Shown: one piece after another, positions 1 through 8,522 of the stretch
Layout: each line of letters starts with the position of its first letter
Position numbering within the stretch: the stretch's first letter is position 1
Source: Microbacterium hydrothermale
GTDB taxonomy: Bacteria; Actinomycetota; Actinomycetes; Actinomycetales; Microbacteriaceae
Assembly (NCBI RefSeq): GCF_004854025.1
Contig: NZ_STGM01000006.1
Coordinates: 155,333 to 219,332 of the forward strand
Length of the DNA stretch: 64,000 nt
Reading direction: 5' to 3'
Made by a program: the position numbers and the translations under genes
Notes under the pieces: model-generated
The model's database searches: none
The model's input: only the letters and a program-made list of their open reading frames with translations
What the model was told of the DNA's origin: nothing

Positions 1-303
1 ACGCATCCCGGCTGGTTGGCCGCGGTCATCGCGGGCCACGCGCGTGTGGCATCCGGGGTCGACGTGGGGAGCCCGGCGCTCGTGCTGCTGTCGAAGCGGT
101 CGACCTCGGCGCTCAGCTGGAGCGACGCGATGCGCGCGAGCGACTCGGTGCTCGTCGTCGACGACATCGCCCGGGCGGCGACGCGCATCGCCGCGACCGT
201 CACCATCGCCCGCATCGACGGGGCCCTGCACGACGTGTTCCTGTCGGCGCCCGAGGCGAGGGATGCCGCGTATGCGGCGCTCGCCGCGGGAATGCGCGGG
301 TGA
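1..303 (+). CDS. alpha/beta hydrolase (lysophospholipase/S33-like), C-terminal part
   Basis: The reading frame is open from the first base, so the gene begins outside the window; about 100 C-terminal residues are present. The stretch SPALVLLSKRS, the later acidic SDSVLVVDDIAR and the IDGALHDVFLS segment match the end of serine-hydrolase-type alpha/beta hydrolases. In that family the Asp of the charge-relay system follows the SPVLVL strand and the catalytic His lies in the G-A-x-H-D segment (here GALHD). The nucleophile Ser elbow would be upstream and is not seen. The substrate cannot be inferred. The gene ends ahead of a strong hairpin and converges on the transporter gene to the right. Confidence 0.7.
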   Translation, partial: THPGWLAAVIAGHARVASGVDVGSPALVLLSKRSTSALSWSDAMRASDSVLVVDDIARAATRIAATVTIARIDGALHDVFLSAPEARDAAYAALAAGMRG

Positions 304-319
304 GGTCGGCGTACACGGT

Positions 320-363
320 CGACCCCCGGGGGACGGATGCAGGTCCGTCCGTCCCGGGGGTCG
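320..363. terminator. GC-rich hairpin between convergent genes
   Basis: A long imperfect inverted repeat (CGACCCCCGGG on the left, CCCGGGGGTCG on the right, with ACGGA/TCCGT closing the loop side) lies between the hydrolase stop at 303 and the transporter stop at 379. Placement between two convergent 3' ends suggests a bidirectional terminator. There is no clear T-tract. Confidence 0.6.
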
Positions 364-378
364 TCGTGCGTGCGCCGG

Positions 379-1695
379 TCAGCCGCCGATCAGGCTGACC
401 AGCAGGCGGATCGAAAGAGCCACCACCGCGACCAGCCCGATGCCGCCCGCGAGGTTCTGCCACCACTTGTTGCGAAGCGGCCCCATCAGCTTCCGGTTGT
501 TGGCCATCGCGATGATCAGCGCCGCGAGGATCGGGGCGAAGAGCACGGTCAACGCCTGAGCGATCACGATGAGCTGCACGGGGGAGGTGCCGGCGAACGC
601 GAGGGTCACGCCGATGCCGAACAGCAGGATGAAGGCGCTGCCCAATCGGGCGGTCCGTGTCTCGGCCGATGCGCCGCGCCCGAGCGCGTCCGAGAGCATC
701 GTCCCGCCGGCGATGCAGTTCGGGATCATCGACGAGAACGCGGCGCCGAAGAAGCCGAGCGCGAAGATGAACGCGCCCACGGGACCGGCCACCGGTTCGA
801 AGATCTTCGCGAGCCCCGTGAACGCGCCGGGCGTGTCCGCGCCGGTCTGGCCGAGGACGGATGCCGCCACCACGATGACCAACGCCGTCATGAGACCGGG
901 GGCGACGATGCCCGGGATCGTGTCGACGATCGTGATGTCGCGGTACTCGCTCTCGTCGCGCCGGCGGGCTTTGGTGCCGTAGGACGCGAAGAAGGCGGCG
1001 TTGATCGAGAAGTTCGTGCCCACGAGCCCGATGATCAGAAGCCAGGCCCCGCCGGGGACGACGGGGATGAGGCCCGCTCCCGCCGCCGCCCAGTCGGGAT
1101 TCGATGCGAAGGCCGAGGCGATGAAGCAGAACGCCATGAGGGCGACGATGGCGATGAGGATCTTCTCGACCACGCCGTAGATCTTCTTCAGCAGCAGGAT
1201 GGTGCCCACGAGCACCGTGCAGATCACCGTCCACATCACCGGGGAGGTGCCGGGGATCAGCATCGACAGGCCCACGCCCGAGCCGACCGCGTTGCCGACC
1301 GAGAAGCACAGGGTGATGAGGAAGACGCCGATGCCGGCGACGACTCCCGCCCAGGTGCCGAGGGAGTCTTTGATCGACGAGATGAGAGACACGGGCGTGC
1401 GGATGCCGAGGCGCACGCTCATGTCGGTGAGGAAGATCATGAGGATCGTCGAGACGACGATGACCCAGATGAGGGCGTACCCGTAGAGCGCTCCGGCGTT
1501 CATCGCCGTGGTGAGGTTGCCGGGTCCGAACTGCCAGGCGCCCGCGACGAACGCGGGGCCGATGAGGGCGAGGCGCCGCCAGAACGTGCGCCTCGTGCGG
1601 TGGGATTCGACGATGCTGCGCACCGTCTCTGTCGAGACGCGTCCGTGGCCGGTGCCGGGGGTCGCGGGTGGTCGCTGGGTGGTGCGGTCGCTCAT
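379..1695 (-). CDS. Nramp-fold (SLC11-like) transporter with altered metal-site motifs
   Basis: A 438-residue polytopic membrane protein with about 11-12 hydrophobic segments and a 40-residue charged N-terminus. The ATG at 1695 is chosen because GGAAGGAACC precedes it. The first helix (LIGPAFVAGAWQFGPGN, ending at residue 60) aligns with helix 1 of Nramp proteins, where the signature is DPGN; here the metal-binding Asp is Gly57. In the helix-6 region GLVGTNFSIN (residues 223-232) replaces the usual GATVMPH, so the Met ligand is lost too. The fold is therefore clear, but Mn/Fe transport is doubtful. It lies downstream of the dihydrodipicolinate-synthase-family gene, probably in the same transcript, so an organic substrate or a different cation is possible. 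Confidence 0.8.
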   Translation of the reverse strand: MSDRTTQRPPATPGTGHGRVSTETVRSIVESHRTRRTFWRRLALIGPAFVAGAWQFGPGNLTTAMNAGALYGYALIWVIVVSTILMIFLTDMSVRLGIRTPVSLISSIKDSLGTWAGVVAGIGVFLITLCFSVGNAVGSGVGLSMLIPGTSPVMWTVICTVLVGTILLLKKIYGVVEKILIAIVALMAFCFIASAFASNPDWAAAGAGLIPVVPGGAWLLIIGLVGTNFSINAAFFASYGTKARRRDESEYRDITIVDTIPGIVAPGLMTALVIVVAASVLGQTGADTPGAFTGLAKIFEPVAGPVGAFIFALGFFGAAFSSMIPNCIAGGTMLSDALGRGASAETRTARLGSAFILLFGIGVTLAFAGTSPVQLIVIAQALTVLFAPILAALIIAMANNRKLMGPLRNKWWQNLAGGIGLVAVVALSIRLLVSLIGG

Positions 1696-1735
1696 GCTGG
1701 TTCCTTCCGTCGTCGTTGACGTGATGGGTTCATGA

Positions 1736-1760
1736 GGGGCGGCCGGGTGATGGCCGCCCC
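1736..1760 (-). promoter_or_regulatory. intercistronic hairpin
   Basis: A perfect 9-bp stem (GGGGCGGCC/GGCCGCCCC, 7-nt loop) stands between the stop of the upstream aldolase-like gene and the transporter start. It may lower expression of the transporter or stabilise the upstream message. There is no U-tract after it in the direction of transcription. Confidence 0.5.
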
Positions 1761-1766
1761 ACGGGG

Positions 1767-2702
1767 TCACGCCGGGACGACCACGCTGCCGAGCTCGGCC
1801 GAGGCGAAGGCCGCGGCGATCTCGGCGTCGGCTCCCGCCGGAAGGGGCAGCAGGGGCTCACGCACGGTGGCGTGATCCAGGATGCCACGGTTGACCAGCC
1901 CCCGCTTGAGGGCGACGGTGCCCTCCATGTGCGAACCGCGGTGATACACCGCCTTCGTCACCGGGAGCAGGCGTTCGTGGATGGCGTGCGCGGCGGCGTA
2001 GTCGCGCGCCTTGCCCGCTTCGATGAGGTCGACGAGCAACTCGGGCGCGATGTTGCCGTAGCCCACCAGGAGACCGTCGACGTCGAACATCGTCGGCAGC
2101 AGGTACTCGTCGTGGCACGACAGCACCTGCAGCTCGGGGTAGGCGGCGCGGAGCGCGGGGATCTCGGTGTACCAGCGCCGCATGTTGCGTACGCCGTTCT
2201 TGGTGTGGTTCACGCCCTCCTGCCCGGCGATCTCGAGCTGGGTGTCGAGGTCGTACGACGCCTTCGTGTTGTCGGGGTACTGGAAGAGGATCTCCTCGAG
2301 GCCCGACTCCTCCCAGATGGCGCGGTAGCGGGTCTGCGGAGCGCCGGGCTGGAAGCCGAAGCGCAGCCAGCCGTGCGAGGGGTAGACCAGGGCACCCTTC
2401 GCGCCGGCGGCGGCGGCATCCTTCGCCTCGAGGGCGGCGGTGAGGTTGCCCTCCTTCGTGATGCCCGCGATGATCGGCAGCCGGTCGTCGACGGAATCGC
2501 GGAAGGCGCGGATGACGTCGAGCTGCTCCTTCTCGGTGAGGAAGGTGCCCTCGCCGGCGTGGCCGAGCACGACGAGGCTCTTGACGCCGTCGATTGATCC
2601 GAGCCAGGCGCCCAGGCGCTGGATGGCGTCGTAGTCGACGTCGCCGTCGGGGGTGAACGGGGTAACGGGGGCGGGGTTCAGGCCGCGGAGGTCGAGGACC
2701 AT
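1767..2702 (-). CDS. dihydrodipicolinate synthase / N-acetylneuraminate lyase family protein
   Basis: A 311-residue TIM-barrel Schiff-base aldolase or dehydratase. The start at 2702 is set by AAGGAG seven bases upstream; longer readings to 2801 have no ribosome site. GHAGEGTFLT (47-56) corresponds to the GTTGEG loop, and HTKNG puts the Schiff-base lysine at residue 168. The proton-relay Tyr of the LYNVP motif is Phe here (LFQYP, 139-143), with a Tyr two positions later, so it is probably not the lysine-pathway enzyme DapA. The companion transporter and the divergent LacI regulator point to catabolism of an imported keto or hydroxy acid. The substrate is unknown. Confidence 0.8.
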   Translation of the reverse strand: MVLDLRGLNPAPVTPFTPDGDVDYDAIQRLGAWLGSIDGVKSLVVLGHAGEGTFLTEKEQLDVIRAFRDSVDDRLPIIAGITKEGNLTAALEAKDAAAAGAKGALVYPSHGWLRFGFQPGAPQTRYRAIWEESGLEEILFQYPDNTKASYDLDTQLEIAGQEGVNHTKNGVRNMRRWYTEIPALRAAYPELQVLSCHDEYLLPTMFDVDGLLVGYGNIAPELLVDLIEAGKARDYAAAHAIHERLLPVTKAVYHRGSHMEGTVALKRGLVNRGILDHATVREPLLPLPAGADAEIAAAFASAELGSVVVPA

Positions 2703-2746
2703 CGTCGTCTCCTTCTGTCGTCTCTTCGTCGAGTCACCTGCGGAGT

Positions 2747-2823
2747 GGGAACGTTTGCAGGAACGATTGCAAGTGTGCGCCGCCCGACGTGGCGATGTCA
2801 AGGGTTCGGATGAAAACGTTCCC
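2747..2823. promoter_or_regulatory. putative LacI-family operators in the divergent promoter region
   Basis: Three related sequences lie between the two divergent genes: GGGAACGTTTGCA (2747-2759), GAACGATTGCAAG (2761-2773) and, on the other strand, GGGAACGTTTTCA (2811-2823). The first and third agree at 11 of 13 positions in opposite orientation. The AACGTT core is typical of LacI-family half-sites. The likely ligand protein is the regulator starting at 2868. Confidence 0.65.
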
Positions 2824-2867
2824 GGGAAGGATCCTCACGCCCGGGTAGGCTGGCCCGAGGAGGCGTC

Positions 2868-3887
2868 ATGGCGGACATCGAGACGGGCGAGCGGCACATC
2901 GTCACGCTGAAAGACGTCGCACGCGCCTCGGGCGTCAGCATCTCCACCGTCAGTCGCGTGCTCGACGACCGCATTCCGCGATCCAGCTCCGCCACGGCCG
3001 CTCGCGTGCGCGCTGTCGCGGACGACCTCGGGTACCGGCGCAACGTCTCGGCCTCGAGCCTTCGTCGCGGGGCCACCGCCACCATCGGGGTGCTCGTCCC
3101 GCGCCTGACGGATGCCGTGATGGCGCTGATGTTCGAGGCGGTGGAGCGCGCCGCCCGTCGACGCGGCTACTTCGCGGTCGTCGCGACGTGCGGAGACGAC
3201 GCCGACGACGAGCGTCGCGCGACCGAGACGCTGCTGGGACGCGGGGTCGACGGCCTCGTCCTCGCCACGGCCCGCCTCGACGACGCCCTTCCCGCGTCGC
3301 TGCGCGACGACGGCGTGCCCCACGTGCTCGCCCTGCGCACCGACGATCTCAGCCCGTCTGTGCTGGGCGACGACGAGACGGGAGGCTATCTCGCGGTGCG
3401 GCACCTGCTCGATCTCGGTCACCGCGACATCGGCATCGTCACGGGCCCGTGGTTCACCTCGAGCGGTCGTGATCGCCGAGCGGGTGCAGAGCGTGCTCTG
3501 CGCGAGGCCGGAGCGCCGCTCCGCGACGAACGGGTCCTGGCCGTCGGATACGGACTCGATCACGGGATCGATGCCGGCCGCCGACTGCTCGATGCGCCGA
3601 GTCCGCCGACCGCCGTCTTCGCCGCCAACGACAATCTCGCTCTGGGGGTGTCGAGCGTGGCGCAGTCGCTGGGGATGGCGGTCGGGCGCGACCTGTCCCT
3701 GGTCGGTTACAACGACATCCCCCTCGTCTCGCGGCTGCCGGTGCCGTTGACGTCGGTGCACACGCACTTCGATCGCATCGCCGAGACGGCTTTCGACCTG
3801 CTCCTCGCCGCGCCGGGCGGTGCGCGCATCGAGAGGGTCATGCCCACTCTCATCCCGCGCTCCTCGACGGCGAGACCGCCGGGCTGA
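2868..3887 (+). CDS. LacI-family transcriptional regulator
   Basis: 339 residues. The N-terminal helix-turn-helix (residues about 14-35, VTLKDVARASGVSISTVSRVL) is a textbook LacI domain, followed by a periplasmic-binding-protein-like effector domain. The ATG is preceded by GAGGAGG. It is divergent from the aldolase/transporter pair and its presumed operators lie between them, so it probably represses that pair and itself until the substrate appears. The C-terminus (STARPPG) is about the usual length for the family. The effector is not predictable from sequence; by context it is a small organic acid or sugar acid. Confidence 0.88.
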   Translation: MADIETGERHIVTLKDVARASGVSISTVSRVLDDRIPRSSSATAARVRAVADDLGYRRNVSASSLRRGATATIGVLVPRLTDAVMALMFEAVERAARRRGYFAVVATCGDDADDERRATETLLGRGVDGLVLATARLDDALPASLRDDGVPHVLALRTDDLSPSVLGDDETGGYLAVRHLLDLGHRDIGIVTGPWFTSSGRDRRAGAERALREAGAPLRDERVLAVGYGLDHGIDAGRRLLDAPSPPTAVFAANDNLALGVSSVAQSLGMAVGRDLSLVGYNDIPLVSRLPVPLTSVHTHFDRIAETAFDLLLAAPGGARIERVMPTLIPRSSTARPPG

Positions 3888-3964
3888 TCGCGGCTCGGGA
3901 CGACCGCGCACGGCGGTCGGGCGGGCGGGAGAGGTCTAGCGTAGAACGCGATCGAAGGAGCACC

Positions 3965-5665
3965 ATGATCCCCACGTCGTCCGCGTCCGCGACCGAGCGC
4001 TACCGCGCCGCCCGAGACGAACTCCTCGCCGCCCGCACCGACGCCGCGCGCGCCGCGTCGTTCGCCTGGCCGCGCTTCGAGGGGCCGTTCAACTGGGCGA
4101 TCGACTGGTTCGACCCCATGGCGCGCGGCAACGACGCGACGGCGCTGATCGTCGTCGACGACGACGAGACACACCACGAGCGCACTTTCGACGAGCTCGC
4201 GCGTCGCTCCGACCAGGTCGCGGCGTGGCTGTCGTCGCAGGGCGTCGCGCGCGGCGACGCCGTGCTCCTCATGCTCAACAACCAGGTCGAGCTGTGGGAG
4301 GCGATGCTCGCCATCATGAAGCTCGGCGGGGTCATCGCGCCCACGACCACCGCCCTCGGACGCGTCGACCTCGGCGACCGCATCGCGCGCGCCGACATCC
4401 GCCACGTGGTCGTCGGGGCGGCCGACGCCGACAAGTTCGACGACCTCCCCGAGGGACTCGGCCGCATCGTCGTGGGCGGAACCCACCCGGGGTGGGTCTC
4501 GTACGACGACGCCTTCGCCCAGGATGCCGAGCCGGCGCGGCATCCGGGGACCACCGCCGACGAGCGGCTGCTGCTCTACTTCACCTCGGGCACGACGTCG
4601 AAGCCGAAGCTGGTCGAGCACACCCACGCGTCGTACCCGGTCGGCCACCTCAGCACCATGTACTGGCTGGGGCTGCAGCCGGGCGATGTGCACCTGGCGA
4701 TCAGTTCGCCGGGGTGGGCGAAGCACGCGTGGAGCCTCTTCTTCGCGCCGTGGATCGCCGGCGCGACCGTGCTGGCGCTGAACTACTCGCGGTTCTCGGC
4801 GGAGCGACTGCTGACCGAACTCGAGAACGACCGGGTCACCACGTTCTGCGCGCCGCCGACGGTGTGGCGCATGCTCATCCAAGCCGACCTCACCGGACGC
4901 CGCGGGGCGCTGCGCGAGGTCGTGTCGGCGGGCGAGCCGCTCAACCCCGAGGTGATCGCCTCAGTGCAGCGCGCGTGGGGTCTCGACATCCGCGACGGGT
5001 ATGGGCAGACCGAGATGACCGCGGTCGTGGCGAACACGCCCGGCGCCGATCTCGTGCCCGGGTCGATGGGGCGTCCGCTCCCGGGATGCCCGGTGGTGCT
5101 CGTCGACCCCGTCTCGGGGGAGCGCGCCGACGAGGGCGAGATCTGCATCGACCTGTCCGACCGCCCGGTCAATCTCATGACCGGATACGTGGGCGACGCC
5201 GAACGCAACGCCGAGGCGTTCGCCGACGGACTCTTCCACACGGGCGACGTCGCCCGCCGCGACGAGACCGGCAGCATCACCTACATCGGGCGCACCGACG
5301 ACGTCTTCAAGGCGTCGGACTACAAGATCAGTCCGTTCGAGCTCGAGAGCGTGCTCATCGAGCACCCCGCCGTCGTCGAGGCCGCGGTCGTCCCCGCCCC
5401 CGACGACCTGCGTCTGGCCGTGCCGAAGGCCTACATCGTGCTGGCGGGTGGGCACGAGGAGGGCGAAGAGGTCGCGCTCGACATCCTGCGTTTCGCCCGC
5501 GAGCGGCTCGCCCCCTTCCAGCGCGTGCGCCGTGTGGAGTTCTTCGACCTGCCCAAGACGATCTCGGGGAAGATCCGCCGCGTCGAACTGCGTCAGCGGG
5601 AAGAAGCCGTGTTCCGCGGCGAGGTGGTCTGCGTGGAATGGCGCGACGACTCCCTGCGCGGATGA
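3965..5665 (+). CDS. AMP-forming acyl-CoA synthetase (medium-chain/acetoacetyl type)
   Basis: 566 residues, the usual length of ANL-superfamily acyl-CoA ligases, which adenylate a carboxylate and pass it to CoA. The phosphate loop FTSGTTSKPK is near residue 205, GYGQTEMT near 346, TGDVARRDE near 426 with the hinge GRTDDVFKASDYK, and the C-terminal catalytic lysine region PKTISGKIRR near 532. GAAGGAG precedes the ATG. It follows the LacI gene on the same strand but has its own leader, so cotranscription is uncertain. Closest in character to medium-chain acyl-CoA synthetases; the exact acid is open. Confidence 0.85.
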   Translation: MIPTSSASATERYRAARDELLAARTDAARAASFAWPRFEGPFNWAIDWFDPMARGNDATALIVVDDDETHHERTFDELARRSDQVAAWLSSQGVARGDAVLLMLNNQVELWEAMLAIMKLGGVIAPTTTALGRVDLGDRIARADIRHVVVGAADADKFDDLPEGLGRIVVGGTHPGWVSYDDAFAQDAEPARHPGTTADERLLLYFTSGTTSKPKLVEHTHASYPVGHLSTMYWLGLQPGDVHLAISSPGWAKHAWSLFFAPWIAGATVLALNYSRFSAERLLTELENDRVTTFCAPPTVWRMLIQADLTGRRGALREVVSAGEPLNPEVIASVQRAWGLDIRDGYGQTEMTAVVANTPGADLVPGSMGRPLPGCPVVLVDPVSGERADEGEICIDLSDRPVNLMTGYVGDAERNAEAFADGLFHTGDVARRDETGSITYIGRTDDVFKASDYKISPFELESVLIEHPAVVEAAVVPAPDDLRLAVPKAYIVLAGGHEEGEEVALDILRFARERLAPFQRVRRVEFFDLPKTISGKIRRVELRQREEAVFRGEVVCVEWRDDSLRG

Positions 5666-5716
5666 CACGGTCCGCAACCCCTCGCCTCACGCCCGTCCGC
5701 ATGTGAGCATCGGTAC

Positions 5717-5857
5717 ATGGATCACGACAAGAAGCAGCCTTTCGAGAACCCCACCGTCGACGACGAGAGCGATATGCCGTCGCTGCAGGAGGAACGCAAC
5801 GTGGGACGCGACACCGAGCGCGAGATCACCCAGATGATCAACGGCATCGAGGGCTGA
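5717..5857 (+). CDS. small acidic hypothetical protein
   Basis: 46 residues beginning MDHDKKQPFENPTVDD, hydrophilic and acidic, without cysteines or membrane segments. Codon positions show the strong third-position GC of real genes here, and the frame ends only 8 bases before the next gene. There is no clear ribosome site, so it may be translated from a near-leaderless message. I do not recognise a family. It is probably a conserved small protein of this group. Confidence 0.55.
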   Translation: MDHDKKQPFENPTVDDESDMPSLQEERNVGRDTEREITQMINGIEG

Positions 5858-5865
5858 GCCCCTCG

Positions 5866-6642
5866 TTGCGCCCCCGAGCGGCCTGGACGGTCGCGATCAG
5901 CGTCGTCGCGGTCGCGGCCGTCGTCGGCGTCGCCGCGGTGATGACCTCCGCGGCACGGGACGCGCCGGAGGCGGCGCCCGCGGCATCCGCGTCGACACGG
6001 CCCACCCCCGCGGCGTCGCGCACTCCGTCGCCGACCCCCACCCCGACCGCGACACCCACCCCGACCGCGCGGCCCGGGACGGTGCTCGTCGACCGTAAGA
6101 ACGACGGCAGCGTCCGCATGCTGGTCGCAGGCGACTCCCTCACCGCCGGATTCTTCGCGACGACGAAGGATCAGGGCTTCATCCGACTCGTCGCGGACGA
6201 CATCGGATCGGTCGACGTCACGGGCGCCGCGCAGGCGCAGCAGACGCTGTCGACCGTCGCGGCCGTCACCGACGTCCCCTCCGACGTGGGGGTCGCCGTC
6301 GTCGAGCTCGGCACGAACGACGTCGGGGTGCCGACACCCCTCGCCGACTTCGAACAGCAGTACGCGAGCCTTCTCGATCGCATCCGATCGACGTCGCCGA
6401 AGGCCGGTTTGCTCTGCCTCGGCACCTGGACCGCCGACGGCGCGGCCTACGACGAGGTCATCGCGCGCTCGTGCGCGGCCCGCGCCGGCGTGTACGTCTC
6501 GCTCGCCGAGGCCTTCGCGACCGCGGAGTTCCACGGCCCCGCCGGGCGGGAGACGTTCGCCGGTGCCGGAGACGAATTCCACCCGAATGACGCGGGTCAC
6601 CGGGCGATCGCGGATGCCGTTCTCGCGGCGTTGACGCACTGA
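5866..6642 (+). CDS. secreted or membrane-anchored SGNH/GDSL hydrolase
   Basis: 258 residues from a TTG start. An N-terminal hydrophobic segment (about residues 7-27) is followed by a Pro/Thr/Ala-rich linker (about 40-70), which fits an extracytoplasmic enzyme held by a signal anchor. SGNH blocks are visible: GDSLTAG (near 89, nucleophile Ser), GTNDVG (near 150, Asn) and DEFHPND (near 236, the Asp and His). The family hydrolyses ester bonds in lipids or acetylated polysaccharides. The TTG is chosen because later starts would remove the membrane segment; this is the least certain part of the call. Confidence 0.75.
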   Translation: MRPRAAWTVAISVVAVAAVVGVAAVMTSAARDAPEAAPAASASTRPTPAASRTPSPTPTPTATPTPTARPGTVLVDRKNDGSVRMLVAGDSLTAGFFATTKDQGFIRLVADDIGSVDVTGAAQAQQTLSTVAAVTDVPSDVGVAVVELGTNDVGVPTPLADFEQQYASLLDRIRSTSPKAGLLCLGTWTADGAAYDEVIARSCAARAGVYVSLAEAFATAEFHGPAGRETFAGAGDEFHPNDAGHRAIADAVLAALTH

Positions 6643-6679
6643 CGCGCGTCCGCGGCGCCCGGCGTGCGACACTTCCGGG

Positions 6680-7087
6680 ATGGATGACGCACTCGATCCC
6701 GGTCCGTTCTTCCACGGCACCCGGGCGGCGCTCCGGGTGGGCGACCTCCTCACCCCCGGATTCCGGTCGAACTACCGCCCCGAGATCGTGATGAACCACG
6801 TGTATTTCACGGCGCTGCTCGACGGGGCCGGCATGGCGGCGGAGATCATCCCCGGTGGCGCACCGCCCCGCGTCTACGAGGTCGAACCGCTCGGACCCTT
6901 CGAGAACGATCCGAACGTCACCGACAAGAAGTACCCCGGCAATCCGACCCGGTCGTTCCGCACCACGGCATCCCTCCGGATCGTCGCGGAGCGCGACGAC
7001 TGGACGCGTCTGACGCCGGAGGCTCTGGCGCTCTGGCGCGAGCGTCTGGCGAAGATGCGCGACGAGAACGCCGAGATCATCAACTGA
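6680..7087 (+). CDS. arr: NAD(+)--rifampin ADP-ribosyltransferase
   Basis: 135 residues, the full length of Arr enzymes. FFHGTRAALRVGDLLTPG at the N-terminus, VYFTALLDGA, and the highly conserved run VEPLGPFENDPN followed by KKYPGNPTRSFRT are diagnostic. Arr transfers ADP-ribose from NAD+ to the C23 hydroxyl of rifamycins and inactivates them in the cytosol. Such genes are common as chromosomal intrinsic resistance genes in actinobacteria, and no transposon or integron part is seen around this one. It stands alone between the SGNH hydrolase and a convergent gene pair. Confidence 0.92.
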   Translation: MDDALDPGPFFHGTRAALRVGDLLTPGFRSNYRPEIVMNHVYFTALLDGAGMAAEIIPGGAPPRVYEVEPLGPFENDPNVTDKKYPGNPTRSFRTTASLRIVAERDDWTRLTPEALALWRERLAKMRDENAEIIN

Positions 7088-7129
7088 CGGACGGCTCGAA
7101 CGGGCGGCCCGACCCCGCCGCGGGCGGGG

Positions 7130-7267
7130 TCACACCGGCTCGGTCGTCCGGATGAGACCGCAGTTCACGCACGACCACGCGACGAGGAAGCGCTCGTCGT
7201 CGAGGATCTCGAAGCGCAGGGGATCGCCGCACGTCGGGCACGTGAGGGGGTCGAGCGGTCTGCTCAT
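7130..7267 (-). CDS. small zinc-ribbon protein
   Basis: 45 residues with two CxxC knuckles (CPTC near residue 10 and CVNC near 34), an arrangement that binds one zinc. The start overlaps the stop of the upstream reductase gene as ATGA, so the two are translationally coupled. Role unknown; single zinc ribbons of this size often act in protein or nucleic-acid contacts. Confidence 0.65.
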   Translation of the reverse strand: MSRPLDPLTCPTCGDPLRFEILDDERFLVAWSCVNCGLIRTTEPV

Positions 7268-7905
7268 CGCGCGAACGTCACGTGGATCACGCCGCTCTCC
7301 GCGACCTCGGAGGTGACGGAGTAGCCGGTGTCGAGACCGGGAAGGTCGTCCCACAGGCGACCGCCGCGGCCGAGGACGACGGGGCGAACAGCGACGTGCA
7401 GACGGTCGACGAGGCCGCCGGCCAGGGCGGCGCGGACGGTTGACAGCCCGCCGCCCACGCGCACGTCGGCGCCGCCGGCGAGCTCGCGCGCTCGGGCGAC
7501 GGCATCCGCGATCCCCTCCGCGGAGAACTCGAAACGCGTGCCGTTGGCGAAGGAGATCGGTGTGCGCGGGCGGTGCGTCAGCACGATGACCGGCACGCGG
7601 AAGGGCGGCTCGTCGCCCCACCATCCGCGCCAGTCGGGGTCGTCGGGGAAGGAATGAAGGCCGAACATCGCCGCCCCCATGATCTCCGCGCCGACGCCCT
7701 CGAAGTACGCGGCGGCGTAGCGGTCGTCGACGCCGGTTGTACCCGCACCCGAGTTGTCGCCGAACACCCGCGCACGGAACGTGCGCGTCGCCATGTAATC
7801 CTCGACGAGCCGTTCCCAGTCGGCACCCATGGGGTTCTCGGGGGTGGGACCAGCGGGCGCGGCGACGCCGTCGAGGGAGATGTTCAGATCGACGCGGACG
7901 GCCAT
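7264..7905 (-). CDS. dihydrofolate-reductase-family (RibD C-terminal-like) protein
   Basis: 213 residues. N-terminal VDLNISLDGVAAP, the central PVIVLTHRPR and the C-terminal VGGGLSTVRAALAGGLVDRL followed by VVLGRGGRLWDDL are characteristic of the RibD-C/YwjB group, which binds NADPH in a DHFR-like fold. The ATG has AGGAGGA upstream. The group is usually annotated as a dihydrofolate reductase family protein and its substrates are mostly unknown. It is not a true folate reductase by length or motif. It forms a two-gene unit with the zinc-ribbon protein. Confidence 0.8.
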   Translation of the reverse strand: MAVRVDLNISLDGVAAPAGPTPENPMGADWERLVEDYMATRTFRARVFGDNSGAGTTGVDDRYAAAYFEGVGAEIMGAAMFGLHSFPDDPDWRGWWGDEPPFRVPVIVLTHRPRTPISFANGTRFEFSAEGIADAVARARELAGGADVRVGGGLSTVRAALAGGLVDRLHVAVRPVVLGRGGRLWDDLPGLDTGYSVTSEVAESGVIHVTFAR

Positions 7906-7928
7906 GGGCTGATCCTCCTGCGACCGGG

Positions 7929-8417
7929 TCAGCGGTAGTTCGTAAACTGCAGGTCGACGTCGAGGTCGGCGGCCTTGAGCAGGCGCTGCACCTCCTGCAG
8001 GTCGTCGCGGGACTTGGACTGAACGCGCAGTTCGTCACCCTGGATCTGCGACTTCACGCCCTTGGGGCCCTCGTCGCGGATGATCTTGCCGATCTTCTTC
8101 GCGTTCTCCTGCGAGATGCCCTCCTTCAGCGTGGAGGTGATGCGGTACTCCTTGCCGCTCTGCACCGGCTCGCCGCTCTCGAGGCTCTTCAGCGAGATGC
8201 CGCGCTTGATGAGCTTGGTCTGGAAGACGTCGAGCACGGCGTTCGCGCGCTCTTCGGAGTTCGCCTTGATGACGATCGACTCGCCGCTCCACGCGATGGA
8301 GGCGTCGGTGCCCTTGAAGTCGTAGCGCTGCTCGACCTCTTTGTGCGCCTGGTTGAGGGCGTTGTCGGCTTCCTGCCGGTCGATCTTGGAGACGATGTCA
8401 AACGATGAGTCAGCCAT
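7929..8417 (-). CDS. yajQ: YajQ-family cyclic-di-GMP-binding / nucleotide-binding protein
   Basis: 162 residues, the length of YajQ (DUF520). The start [20 protein letters not shown] and the later [10 protein letters not shown] are signature segments, and the C-terminal half repeats the same fold ([15 protein letters not shown]). The family binds nucleotides; some members bind cyclic di-GMP and act as transcription cofactors. The gene lies 23 bases upstream of the RibD-like reductase on the same strand, so the three minus-strand genes may share a transcript. Confidence 0.9.
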   Translation of the reverse strand: MADSSFDIVSKIDRQEADNALNQAHKEVEQRYDFKGTDASIAWSGESIVIKANSEERANAVLDVFQTKLIKRGISLKSLESGEPVQSGKEYRITSTLKEGISQENAKKIGKIIRDEGPKGVKSQIQGDELRVQSKSRDDLQEVQRLLKAADLDVDLQFTNYR

Positions 8418-8522
8418 GACTCAAAGGTACCGGCGTCGAGCGGCGGCGTGCCGGGCTGGACGCCGTGTCCCCGGAACGCGCCGCGCCTCGACACCGCGCG
8501 CCGTCGCGCCTAGCGTCGAGTG

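Noticed and set aside
1767..2702. DapA of the lysine pathway
   Set aside because: The relay Tyr is replaced and the gene is coupled to a transporter and a LacI regulator, which suits a catabolic relative better.
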